Shown here: positions 19,170 to 27,662 of the stretch, piece after piece
Numbering within the stretch: the first letter of the stretch is position 1
How the letters are laid out: each line of letters opens with the position of its first letter
Notes under the pieces: model-generated
What the model was told of the DNA's origin: nothing
What the model saw: only the letters and a program-made list of their open reading frames with translations
Databases searched by the model: none
Program-made: the position numbers and the translations under genes
DNA from: Candidatus Methylomirabilota bacterium
GTDB lineage: Bacteria > Methylomirabilota > Methylomirabilia > Rokubacteriales > CSP1-6
Assembly: GCA_036002485.1 (NCBI GenBank)
Contig: DASYTI010000033.1
Span: forward strand, 42,030 to 106,029
DNA: 64,000 nucleotides
Direction of reading: 5' to 3'

Positions 19170-20297
19170 ATGATCACCGTTCCCGCGCACCGTGTGAAAC
19201 AATTCGGTGTGGAGTTCTTTCAGGCGTCCTTCTCTGCCAAGGATATCGATCGCCTGGTCAAGTTCGAGGTCCTGGGTTACGCGGGTGCGGCCGCTCCTCC
19301 TACCAAGGCCAAGCGCGGAAACCGCTCGCGGGTCAACTGGGAGGCCCTCGAGAAGCGGATCGGCGAGAGCGAGGCCGCCTACCAGCGTCCGGTCATCCGC
19401 CGCAAGATCGACGAGCTGGTCAGCTACTATCGCGACTGCAAGGACGCGGGCACGCTGCCCGCCATTCCCGGCGCGGTCATCATCACCTCCGAGAAGCGTT
19501 TCACCTTCACGCCGATGGCGAGCCAGCACGATCTCGGGCTCCTGCAGATCCCCGAGGAGCATGGCGTCCTCCGCGTGCTGGACGGCCAGCACCGGCTGCT
19601 CGCCCTCCACGCGCTCACCCAGGCGGGAGAGAACATGGGCATCGAGGTCCCGGCCGTGCTCTTCGACCGCCTCGACGCGCGCCAGATCGTCGAGCTCTTC
19701 GTCACCATCAATGCCAAGCACACGCGGCTCAATCCCTCGCACATCGTGAGCCTGGCCGGGCGCAAGCTCTACCCCGATCCGAACCAGGCCCTGGCCCACG
19801 ACGTGATCCGCTCGCTCAACGAGGACGAGACCTCGCCGTTGCACGGCGAGATCAAGATGCTCGGCACCGGGCGCGGGCGGGTCTCGCAGGCTCCGCTCGC
19901 CGAGGAGATCGTGGACTTCCTGGAGACCGTCGAGAAGATCGGGGGCGGCGCGCGCATGAACGAGCTCCGCCAGAACGCCAAGCGCTTCTTCCTGAACTAC
20001 ATGAAAGCGGTGTCGGGGGTCTTTCCCACGGCGTGGGCAGGCCGTAAGTACTCGATCAAGACGGGCGCGGCGCTCCGCGCCTTCATCCGCGTGGCGCCCG
20101 ACGTGATGGCGCGCGCCCGCGAGCTCAAGCGCGACGCCTTCGACCACAACGCGATCCGCGAGGCGGTCAAGCCCTGGGGCGAGCGGCTGCGCGACCGGCG
20201 CTTCGAGACCGAGGCCGAATGGAAGAACAAGCTCCAGGGCGGCACCCGCGGCACGGTGGAAGCGCTGACGCGCGAACTGCGAGACGCCCTCCGCTAG
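19170..20297 (+). CDS. DGQHR-domain protein (DndB-like)
   Basis: A 375-residue protein whose core motif RVLDGQHRLLAL (DGQHR at 138-142) defines the DGQHR domain, a ParB-like fold. Family members include DndB, the repressor of DNA phosphorothioation clusters, and DpdB of 7-deazaguanine DNA modification. Further family-like parts are FVTINAKHTRLNPSH and the N-terminal strand ITVPAHRVKQFGVEFF. I start at ATG 19170 because GGTGGAGGAG lies just upstream; GTG 19158 is possible. No dnd or dpd partner is in the window, so it is a solitary copy; it may bind DNA or a nucleotide, but its job is unknown. Confidence 0.75.
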   Translation: MITVPAHRVKQFGVEFFQASFSAKDIDRLVKFEVLGYAGAAAPPTKAKRGNRSRVNWEALEKRIGESEAAYQRPVIRRKIDELVSYYRDCKDAGTLPAIPGAVIITSEKRFTFTPMASQHDLGLLQIPEEHGVLRVLDGQHRLLALHALTQAGENMGIEVPAVLFDRLDARQIVELFVTINAKHTRLNPSHIVSLAGRKLYPDPNQALAHDVIRSLNEDETSPLHGEIKMLGTGRGRVSQAPLAEEIVDFLETVEKIGGGARMNELRQNAKRFFLNYMKAVSGVFPTAWAGRKYSIKTGAALRAFIRVAPDVMARARELKRDAFDHNAIREAVKPWGERLRDRRFETEAEWKNKLQGGTRGTVEALTRELRDALR

Positions 20298-20310
20298 GCT
20301 GCCGTTTGCC

Positions 20311-20346
20311 CCCTCACCCTGCCCTCTCCCCCGAGGGGAGAGGGAT
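20311..20346 (+). repeat. Dispersed palindromic intergenic repeat, copy 4
   Basis: CCCTCACCCTGCCCTCTCCC, CCGA loop, GGGGAGAGGGAT, in the convergent gap between the DGQHR gene and greA. Here it is well placed to act as a two-way terminator. Confidence 0.8.
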
Positions 20347-20364
20347 GCAACCCGCAGGATTCTG

Positions 20365-20853
20365 CTAGGCTTTTCCATCCATGGGGAAGTTCGCGGCGAG
20401 GATCTCGAAGGTCTTCTTGCCCCCCGGGAGCTGCGCGGTCACCGTATCGCCGACCTTCTTGCCGATGAGCGTGCGCGCCAGCGGCGCCATGACGGAGATG
20501 CGGCCCCGCGCCGGATCGGTCTCGTCCGATCCCACGATCTGATACCGGCTTTCCTTCCCGGTCTCATCCTCGAGCCTGACCGTCGAGCCAAAGGTGACCC
20601 GATCGCCTGAGGTCGGCGGCGCGATGACTTCGGCCGCGCCCAGCTTGCCCTCCAGCTCCTTGATCCGCGCTTCGGTGAAGGATTGCTTCTCGCGGGCGGC
20701 GTGATACTCGGCGTTCTCGGAGAGGTCACCGTGGGCGCGCGCCTCGGCGATGGCCTTGGTGATGGCGGGCCGCTCCACGCGCTTCAAGCGCTCGAGCTCT
20801 TCCTGGAGGCGGACGTGACCCTCGCGGGTCATGGGCGTGCGCTGGACCGACAT
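20365..20853 (-). CDS. greA: Transcription elongation factor GreA
   Basis: A 162-residue GreA. The N-terminal coiled coil with the acidic tip [16 protein letters not shown] inserts into the RNA polymerase secondary channel and stimulates transcript cleavage; the C-terminal FKBP-like domain follows ([14 protein letters not shown] to the end). Length is normal. It is the last gene of the minus-strand run after ppiD, 68 bp downstream of it. Confidence 0.95.
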   Translation of the reverse strand: MSVQRTPMTREGHVRLQEELERLKRVERPAITKAIAEARAHGDLSENAEYHAAREKQSFTEARIKELEGKLGAAEVIAPPTSGDRVTFGSTVRLEDETGKESRYQIVGSDETDPARGRISVMAPLARTLIGKKVGDTVTAQLPGGKKTFEILAANFPMDGKA

Positions 20854-20921
20854 CGGCCTATCCTGCGACCGCAGTCATGGATGAGCTGGCGCACGGACGT
20901 CGCACGCCCATCGACCCGACA

Positions 20922-22832
20922 TCAGTTGACACTGATGGTCTCGCCCTGAACCTTGATCTTGGCGCCCGCGTAGAGGGCCTTGATCCAGCGCTCCCAGGCG
21001 AAGGCGCGCTTCTGCTCGAGCAGCTGGGTGCGCAGCTGATCGCGGGCCTTGTCGAAGCCTTGCGGATCGGCCGGCCGCCGCTCGAGGGTCTGCACGACGT
21101 AGGCCCCCGTGGCCGTCTTCACGGGCTCGCTCAGCTTGCCCGCAGGCGTCTGCAGGGCGGCCAGCAGCACGGCGCCCGGCAGCGTCTCGCGCTCCTTCGG
21201 CGGCTCCGCCCGTGAGAAGAGCGGCGTCTCGCCGCCCGGCAGCTTGTCGCGTCTGGCCGCGGCGAGCAGATCACCCGCGCCCACAGAGGATGCCAAGGCC
21301 TTCGCGCGCTCTTCCGCAGCCGCCTGGGCGCGCTCGCGCTTGATGGTCTCGACGACACGGTCCTTGATCTCGGCGAAGGGCGGCACGCCCGCGGGGAATT
21401 GCTCGGTCACCTTGGCGATCACGATGCCCAGCGCCATCTTCACCGGGGGGGTGACGCCGCCCACGGCCAGACCGAAGAGCGCCTCCTCGACTCCGGGATC
21501 GCGCCCTACTCCCTCGAGCCCGTCGCCGCGCGCGATGGTCGTTTCCTTGGCCTCGAGGCCGAGTCGCTTCGCGTCGGCGGCGAAGTCCTTCGCGGCCGCC
21601 AAGGCCGGACGGGCCTCGTCGGCCTTGGCCTGAGCCGCGCGCTCGCTCCGTTCGGCGCCGAGCTTCTCCTTGATCTTGGGCGCCACCTCACGGAAGGGCT
21701 GCACGCCCGCGTCCTGGACATCGGAGACCTTGATGGCGTGATATCCGAACGGCGTCCTCACCGGCTGGGGCGAGACCTCGCCCTTCTTGAGCGCGAAGAC
21801 CCCTTCCTCGAACTGCGGCACCATCTCGCCCTTGCCGACAAACCCCAGATCGCCGCCCTGTCCCGCCGTGGCCGTGTCCTCGGAGATCTCCTTGGCGAGC
21901 TTGCCGAAGTCCTCGCCCGCCTTCACGCGGCGGATGGCCTCCTCGATCTTGGCCCTCGACTTGTTCTCGGCTTCGCTGCCCCCCGTGGGAGGCACCCGTA
22001 CGAGGATGTGCGCCGTCTTGAACCGCTTCGGCTTGTCGAACTCCGCCCCGTGCTCCTTGTAGTAGCTCTCGGCCTCCTGATCGGAGACGGCCTGGGCAAA
22101 GGCCTTGGGGGTGAGGAGAACGTACTGGATCTTCCGGCGCTCGGGCCGGCTGAAGCGCGCCTCGTGGCTCTTGAGATACGCCTCTGCGTCCGCGTCGCTC
22201 ACCGTCACCTGCGCCATGAGGGGAGCCGCCTCGACATAGGCCCACTCCGCACGGATCCGCTCGTAACGGAGCCCGTAGGCCTGCTCGACCTCGGGGTCCG
22301 AGACCTTGATGCCGTCCTTGACGAGGGTCTCGATGCGCTGGCGCAGCATCTCCCGGCGCACCTCGCTCTCGAACTCCGCGGGCTCCATCCGGATCTGCTT
22401 CAGCTGCATCTTGTACCGGTCGAGAGAGAAGCGACCATCCTCCAGGAAGGCGGGAATTCCCTGGATGCGCAGGCGCAGCTCCTCGTCGCTGACGGTGATG
22501 CCCTCGCGCTTGGCCTGCTGGAGGATGAGGGCCTCCTGGACCAGCTCGTTGATCACCTGCTGGGTCAGCCCCACGCGTTCCGCCATCTCCGGGGTGAGGT
22601 TCTGCTGATAAGTCCGGCGGTAGAACTCGAGGTAATTCCGCAGCACGCGCTGGTACCGCGCGGGCGGGACGTCCTCCCCGTTGACAGTCGCGATCTGCGC
22701 GGAGGCCTTGGCACCCTCGCCCCGGAGCGACGTGGAGCCGTAGAAGACGAGGCTGGTGGCGATGAAGGCGACGCCCACGACCAGGAGGATGAGCTTCATC
22801 CCCCGGAAGTACTCGCGCATGGCCGTGATCAA
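20922..22832 (-). CDS. ppiD: PpiD/SurA-type peptidyl-prolyl isomerase, membrane-anchored
   Basis: A 636-residue periplasmic folding factor. One N-terminal membrane helix (LILLVVGVAFIATSLVFYG) is followed by a SurA-like chaperone domain (about 35-220) and a parvulin domain (about 255-360; AHILVRVP, GGDLGFVGKGEMVPQFEE, SPQPVRTPFGYHAIKV), then a second PpiC-like region at the C-terminus. The start is decided by the ribosome site: AAGGAGG sits eight bases before the TTG at 22832, and twenty before the next ATG. It should assist outer-membrane protein folding. Confidence 0.88.
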   Translation of the reverse strand: MITAMREYFRGMKLILLVVGVAFIATSLVFYGSTSLRGEGAKASAQIATVNGEDVPPARYQRVLRNYLEFYRRTYQQNLTPEMAERVGLTQQVINELVQEALILQQAKREGITVSDEELRLRIQGIPAFLEDGRFSLDRYKMQLKQIRMEPAEFESEVRREMLRQRIETLVKDGIKVSDPEVEQAYGLRYERIRAEWAYVEAAPLMAQVTVSDADAEAYLKSHEARFSRPERRKIQYVLLTPKAFAQAVSDQEAESYYKEHGAEFDKPKRFKTAHILVRVPPTGGSEAENKSRAKIEEAIRRVKAGEDFGKLAKEISEDTATAGQGGDLGFVGKGEMVPQFEEGVFALKKGEVSPQPVRTPFGYHAIKVSDVQDAGVQPFREVAPKIKEKLGAERSERAAQAKADEARPALAAAKDFAADAKRLGLEAKETTIARGDGLEGVGRDPGVEEALFGLAVGGVTPPVKMALGIVIAKVTEQFPAGVPPFAEIKDRVVETIKRERAQAAAEERAKALASSVGAGDLLAAARRDKLPGGETPLFSRAEPPKERETLPGAVLLAALQTPAGKLSEPVKTATGAYVVQTLERRPADPQGFDKARDQLRTQLLEQKRAFAWERWIKALYAGAKIKVQGETISVN

Positions 22833-22918
22833 CGAACGGGCCTCCTTGGAAGATTTTGCGGAAGATTCCGACGCGGTGGCGACGGACTATCTAGCCTACC
22901 ACAAGGATCGAGCCGTGC

Positions 22919-24304
22919 TCAGGCGCGCAGGAGGGCGCGCACGGCGGGCATGGCGAAGTAGATCACGAAGGCGGCGGCCGTCCCGTACATCATGGCATGC
23001 ACCTGGGCCCCCTTGCCGCGAAGAAGCTTGATGACACAGTACGCGACGAAGCCCGCCCCGATGCCGTCCGTGATCGAGTAGGTGAAGGGCATGAGGGTCA
23101 CGGTCAGAAGAGCGGGGAAGCCTTCCTCGAGGTCGCCGAAGGGGATGTCGCGCACCAGACGGATCATGAGAAATCCGACCAGGATGAGCGCGGGGGCCGT
23201 GGCCTGGGCGGGCACCACCCCCGCCACCGGCGCGAAGAAGAGGGCCACGAGGAAGCAGAGGCCGGTCACCACCGAGGCGAGCCCGGTCTTGGCTCCGGCG
23301 GCCACGCCCGCGGCTGACTCGACATAGGTCGTGGCCGAGGAGGCGCCGGCGGCGCCGCCCGCCACCGCCGCGAGTGAATCCACGAGGAGCACGCGGTTCA
23401 GGCGGGGCAGCCGCCCGTCCGGACCCACCCATCCCGCCTCGGTGCCGATCCCGATGACCGTGCCCATGGTGTCGAAGAAATCGGAGAGCATGATGGAGAA
23501 GATGGTGACCGCGGCGGCGACCGCGCCCACCCGGGCAAAGACCGTGAAATCAAGGCCCGCGCCAAGACTCGACAGGTCGGGCCAGCCCACGAGAGTTTTC
23601 GGGATCACCGCTTGCCCCGGCAGGGGAAAGGCGCGCCCGCCCGTCCACGCGTTGACGACCACGGCAAGCAGCGTGGTCAGAACGATGCCCACCAAGAGCC
23701 CGCTCGACATGCCCCGCGACTGGAACCACACCATGAGCAGGAGCCCGAAGAGCGCCACGGCCACGGGCGCTGCCGTCAGCTCGCCGAGGGTCACGGGCAC
23801 GCCGGGCGGGCCTGGCTTGACGATGCCCGCGGTATTGAGACCGATGAAGAGAATGAAGAGCCCGATGCCCACCCCGATCGCCCGCTTGAGCGAAGCGGGG
23901 ATGGCATGCATGATCGCTTCGCGAAGACCGGTCAGGACCAGGATGGTGATGACCACGCCCTCGAGCACGATGACGCCCATGGCGGCCGGCCAGGGCAGCT
24001 TCATGGCGGCCACGAGCTGGAAGGCGACGGCGGCATTGAGCCCCATACCCGAGGCCAGAGCCAGCGGGTAGTTGGCGACAAGCCCCATGGCCATGGTCAT
24101 CACGCCGGCCACGAGGCACGTGGCGGCCTGAGTGGCGGCGAAGCCCGGGCCCTGGCCCTGCAGATCCGGGATACCCGCGAATCCCAGAATGGCGGGATTC
24201 ACGAAAATGATATAGGCCATCACCATGAAGGTGGTGAGGCCGCCGCGCACCTCGGCCCCCACGCTCGCGCCACGATGGGACAACTCGAAGAAGCGTTCGA
24301 GCAC
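22919..24304 (-). CDS. NCS2-family purine permease, AzgA type
   Basis: A 461-residue transporter with about 12-14 membrane helices. The start FELSHRGASVGAEVRGGLTTFMVMAYIIFVNPAIL and the segments GMGLNAAVAFQLV and TTYVESAAGVAAGAKTG are typical of proton-coupled adenine/guanine/hypoxanthine permeases. GTG start, three bases after the trmI stop, so it is part of the trmI operon. A purine substrate fits with deaminase and hydantoinase genes elsewhere in the window, but this link is loose. Confidence 0.88.
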   Translation of the reverse strand: MLERFFELSHRGASVGAEVRGGLTTFMVMAYIIFVNPAILGFAGIPDLQGQGPGFAATQAATCLVAGVMTMAMGLVANYPLALASGMGLNAAVAFQLVAAMKLPWPAAMGVIVLEGVVITILVLTGLREAIMHAIPASLKRAIGVGIGLFILFIGLNTAGIVKPGPPGVPVTLGELTAAPVAVALFGLLLMVWFQSRGMSSGLLVGIVLTTLLAVVVNAWTGGRAFPLPGQAVIPKTLVGWPDLSSLGAGLDFTVFARVGAVAAAVTIFSIMLSDFFDTMGTVIGIGTEAGWVGPDGRLPRLNRVLLVDSLAAVAGGAAGASSATTYVESAAGVAAGAKTGLASVVTGLCFLVALFFAPVAGVVPAQATAPALILVGFLMIRLVRDIPFGDLEEGFPALLTVTLMPFTYSITDGIGAGFVAYCVIKLLRGKGAQVHAMMYGTAAAFVIYFAMPAVRALLRA

Positions 24305-24307
24305 CGC

Positions 24308-25141
24308 TCAGTAGCTCTGGTCGGTCTCGATGGGGCGCACGGTGACGCCCTCTTCCGGTACGACCCGGCGCGCCACCGTGATGAAGCCCGTGTGGGCAAC
24401 CATCCGATGAAAGGGACGCACGGAGAGCCCGTCGATATTCCACGGGCGCATCAGCGTCTCGAAAGTCTCGACGAGCGCGTACCCGGGATGCCGCCGCAGG
24501 GCCTCGGAGAGCTGGTGCGATTGCACGATGGTGGGCAAGTAGGAGAGGAAGATACCGCCCGGGCGCAGGGAACGGGTGACGGGCTCGACGAGATGCCAGG
24601 GCTCGGGCAGATCGAAGACCGCGCGGTCCACCGGCTCCTCCTCCCCCAGTCCCTCCTGCACGGGCCGCAGTCGCACGGCCAGGTTCGTCACCTCGCCCAT
24701 GCGGGTGTGGATATTGGCGAGGGCGCGCCGGGCGAAGTCTTCCCGCTGCTCATACGTGATGACCTTGCCCTCCGGGCCCACGGCGCGCAGCAGGGCCAGG
24801 GTCAACGCGCCCGAGCCCGTGCCCGCCTCCAGCACGCGCGCGCCAGGGAAAATGTCCGCCCAGAAGAGAACCATGGCCAGGTCCTTGGGATAGATGACCT
24901 GGGCGCCGCGCGGCATGTCGAGCACGTACTCGGCCAGCGTGGGTCGGATGGCCAGACAGCGCGTGCCCTTCGAGGTCCGCACCCAGGCGCCGTCGGACTG
25001 GCCGATGATGGCCTCGTGGTGGATCCAGCCCCGGTCGCAGTGGAAGGTATCGCCTTTTCTCAGGAGGAGAAGGTAGCGCTTGCCGCGCTGGTCGATGAGC
25101 AGGACTTGCTCGCCGTCCTGAAAGTGGTGGAGGGCGGTCAC
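24308..25141 (-). CDS. trmI: tRNA (adenine-58-N1) methyltransferase
   Basis: A 277-residue TrmI-type enzyme that makes m1A at position 58 in the T-loop of tRNA using S-adenosylmethionine. The N-terminal small beta domain (LIDQRGKRYLLLLRKGDTFHCDRG) and SAM motif VLEAGTGSGALTLALLRAVG are present, with family motifs YPKDLAMVLFWADIFPG and FDLPEPWHLV. GTG start with GAGGAG about ten bases upstream. It lies between an MFS exporter and the purine permease. Confidence 0.9.
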   Translation of the reverse strand: MTALHHFQDGEQVLLIDQRGKRYLLLLRKGDTFHCDRGWIHHEAIIGQSDGAWVRTSKGTRCLAIRPTLAEYVLDMPRGAQVIYPKDLAMVLFWADIFPGARVLEAGTGSGALTLALLRAVGPEGKVITYEQREDFARRALANIHTRMGEVTNLAVRLRPVQEGLGEEEPVDRAVFDLPEPWHLVEPVTRSLRPGGIFLSYLPTIVQSHQLSEALRRHPGYALVETFETLMRPWNIDGLSVRPFHRMVAHTGFITVARRVVPEEGVTVRPIETDQSY

Positions 25142-25154
25142 GCGCGTGATCTCC

Positions 25155-26375
25155 TCAGCGCGGGCGCGGCTCAGGCAGGGTCAAGGCGAGGAGGCAGCCG
25201 AGCACGGGCGTGAGGGCCGAGATCCAGAGGGCCGAGGGCAGGCCCCAGTGGTCCGCGATCCAGCCGAGGACGGTGGCGCCCGTGCCGCCCGCCCCGATGG
25301 CGAACCCCACGATGAGCCCCGAAGCCATCCCCACATTGCGCGGCATATAGGCCTGCCCGAGCACGACCGAGACCGTGAAGGTCGAGACGAGGACGACGCC
25401 GAGGGCGGCGAGCAGAATGAAGCTCCAGATACCGCTCACGAGCATGAAGCCGACGGCGAGCGGCGTGGCGAGAAAGAAGACGCCGACCATGTAGCGCCGA
25501 TGGCCGATGCGGTCCGAGATAGGTCCCGCGATGAGGGTGCCCGCGGCACCCGCCCCGAGAAAGACGGCGAGGAGCGTGCCCACCATGCGCGGGTCGCCCT
25601 TGAGGACCTCGAGGTAGTAGAAGGGGACATAGGTGCTGAAGCCGATCTGGGTCCAGGACCGGATCGCCACGACCACGATGAGCAGCGACATGGCCCCGAC
25701 CATGGTCCTCGGCGCCCGCGAGGCACCCTGCGTCCGCGCGGGCAGCGGCCGCGAGAGCCCGGGCAGCACGGCCATGAGAAGCCCCGCCACGAGAAGTCCC
25801 GGGATGAGCAGCCCGAGACTGCCCGGCAACCCCAGCGTCGTCACCAGCGCCGTCATCACGGGCGGGCCCAGGGCGATCCCGATGTTTCCGCCCGTCGAGA
25901 AGATCGACACGCCCGTGGCTTTGCGCTCGCCCGCCACCTGGGTGGCCGTCCGATAGCCTTCCGGGTGATAGGCGGCCACGCCGAAGCCGCCCAGCATCAC
26001 GAGGGCGAGCACGGCGTAATAGGACGGTGCCACGCCGGTGAAGGAGATGCCGACGGCAGAGAGGAAGACGGATACGGGCAGGAGCCAGCGCCGCGCCGTC
26101 TGGTCGGCGAGGAAGCCGAAGAGCGGCTGGATCAGCGATGAGGTCACGTTCGCCATCAGCACGATGACGCCCGTGGCCGCGTACGTGAGCCCCAGTCCTG
26201 ACTTGAGATGCGGCAAGAGCGCGGGCAGCGAGCCCTGATTGGTGTCGATCACGAGATGGCCGAGGGCGAGCAGCCCCAGCAGCTTGTAGTTCGGTCGCGC
26301 CCGCTCGGAAACGGAGGGAGCGGCGACAGCGGCACGCGGCAGCGCTACTGCCGGAGCGATCCGGTCTGGAGTCAT
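25155..26375 (-). CDS. MFS transporter, fosmidomycin-resistance-like (FSR) family
   Basis: A 406-residue, 12-helix major facilitator. The pattern LGHLVIDTNQGSLPALLPHLKSGLGLTYAATG and GGFGVAAYHPEG with STGGNIGIALGP is characteristic of the Fsr subgroup; GPISDRIGHRR is the inter-helix loop motif. The protein-like part starts at ATG 26375; the frame is open upstream without family resemblance. The substrate cannot be named from sequence. Confidence 0.85.
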   Translation of the reverse strand: MTPDRIAPAVALPRAAVAAPSVSERARPNYKLLGLLALGHLVIDTNQGSLPALLPHLKSGLGLTYAATGVIVLMANVTSSLIQPLFGFLADQTARRWLLPVSVFLSAVGISFTGVAPSYYAVLALVMLGGFGVAAYHPEGYRTATQVAGERKATGVSIFSTGGNIGIALGPPVMTALVTTLGLPGSLGLLIPGLLVAGLLMAVLPGLSRPLPARTQGASRAPRTMVGAMSLLIVVVAIRSWTQIGFSTYVPFYYLEVLKGDPRMVGTLLAVFLGAGAAGTLIAGPISDRIGHRRYMVGVFFLATPLAVGFMLVSGIWSFILLAALGVVLVSTFTVSVVLGQAYMPRNVGMASGLIVGFAIGAGGTGATVLGWIADHWGLPSALWISALTPVLGCLLALTLPEPRPR

Positions 26376-26473
26376 GGAACCCCATGCTACACCAAGCGCC
26401 TCGCGCTGATGACCGCGATCGGGCACTGGGTGCCCAAACTTCCCAGGACCAGCTTGGCCAGCGGGAGATAGGC

Positions 26474-27646
26474 TCAGATGCCGAAGGCGTCCAGTCCCGT
26501 GATGTCGCGGCCGATGATCAGCGTGTGGATGTCGTGGGTGCCCTCGTAGGTATTCACCGTCTCGAGGTTCAGCATGTGACGAATGACGGGGTGCTCGTCC
26601 ACGATGCCCGCGGCCCCCATCATGTCGCGGGCCAGGCGGGCCGTGTCGAGGGCCATCTGGACGTTGTTCATCTTGGCCATGGAGATCTGCTGCGCGCGCA
26701 CCTTGCCCTCGTCCTTGAGCTGACCGAGCCGGAGACACAGGAGCTGCGCCTTGGTGATCTCCGTGATCATCCAGACCAGCTTTTGCTGGACGAGCTGGAA
26801 GGAGGCGATGGGCTTGCCGAACTGGATGCGCTGCTGAGCATACTGCAGCGCCCAGTCATAGCAGGCCATGGCCCCCCCGATGGCGCCCCAGGCGATGCCG
26901 TAGCGGGCCTGGGAGAGACAGCCGAGCGGGCCTTTGAGCCCCTTGACGCCGGGCAGCTTGTTCTCGAGCGGGATCTTGCAATCCGCGAAGGCGAGCTCCG
27001 AGGTGATCGACGCGCGCATGGAGAACTTGCCGTGGATGTCGAGCGTGGAGAAGCCCGGGGTGCCGCGCTCGACGAGATAGCCGCCGATCTCGCCGTCGTC
27101 TCCCTTGGCCCAGACCACGGCCACCTCGGCCACCGAGCCATTGGTGATCCAGAGCTTGGTGCCGTTGAGCACGTACTCATTGCCCTTCTTGATCGCGCGG
27201 GTGGCCATGGAGCCCGGGTCTGACCCATGATCGGGCTCGGTGAGGCCGAAGCAGCCGAGGCTCTCGCCGGACTGGAGCCGGGGCAGCCACTTCTCCTTCT
27301 GCGCCTCCGAGCCATAGGCATGGATCGGGTACATGACGAGCCCGCTCTGGACGGAGGCGAAGGAACGCAGGCCGGAGTCCCCGCGCTCGAGCTCCTGCAT
27401 GATCAGCCCGTAGGCGACATTGTCGAGCCCGGCGCAGCCATAGCCCTTGAGGGTGGCTCCGAAGACGCCCATCTCGCCGAGCGGCTTGGCCACCTCCAGC
27501 GGGAACGTTTCGTCCCGATGGTGCGTGGCGACGATGGGCATGAACTCCTTCTCCACCCAGTCGCGGACGGCATCCCGCACCATCCGCTGCTCCTCGGTCA
27601 GCAAGGCCTCGATGCCGTAGTAGTCGACGCCGCGGAAGCTTTCCAT
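26474..27646 (-). CDS. gcdH: Glutaryl-CoA dehydrogenase-like acyl-CoA dehydrogenase
   Basis: A 390-residue FAD enzyme. GCFGLTEPDHGSDPGSM, LWITNG and the C-terminal NTYEGTHDIHTLIIGRDITGLDAF are signatures of glutaryl-CoA dehydrogenase, which oxidises and decarboxylates glutaryl-CoA to crotonyl-CoA; the catalytic glutamate is E368. Length matches the family. It sits at the end of the rml/HD run, 16 bp after the HD gene, with no lysine or benzoate pathway genes beside it. Confidence 0.88.
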   Translation of the reverse strand: MESFRGVDYYGIEALLTEEQRMVRDAVRDWVEKEFMPIVATHHRDETFPLEVAKPLGEMGVFGATLKGYGCAGLDNVAYGLIMQELERGDSGLRSFASVQSGLVMYPIHAYGSEAQKEKWLPRLQSGESLGCFGLTEPDHGSDPGSMATRAIKKGNEYVLNGTKLWITNGSVAEVAVVWAKGDDGEIGGYLVERGTPGFSTLDIHGKFSMRASITSELAFADCKIPLENKLPGVKGLKGPLGCLSQARYGIAWGAIGGAMACYDWALQYAQQRIQFGKPIASFQLVQQKLVWMITEITKAQLLCLRLGQLKDEGKVRAQQISMAKMNNVQMALDTARLARDMMGAAGIVDEHPVIRHMLNLETVNTYEGTHDIHTLIIGRDITGLDAFGI

Positions 27647-27662
27647 CGTCCTGTCCCTTCTA

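Noticed and set aside
19170..20297. A DNA phosphorothioation (Dnd) or 7-deazaguanine (Dpd) system
   Set aside because: Only the DGQHR protein is present; no dndCDE, dndA-type desulfurase or dpd genes in 20 kb around it.
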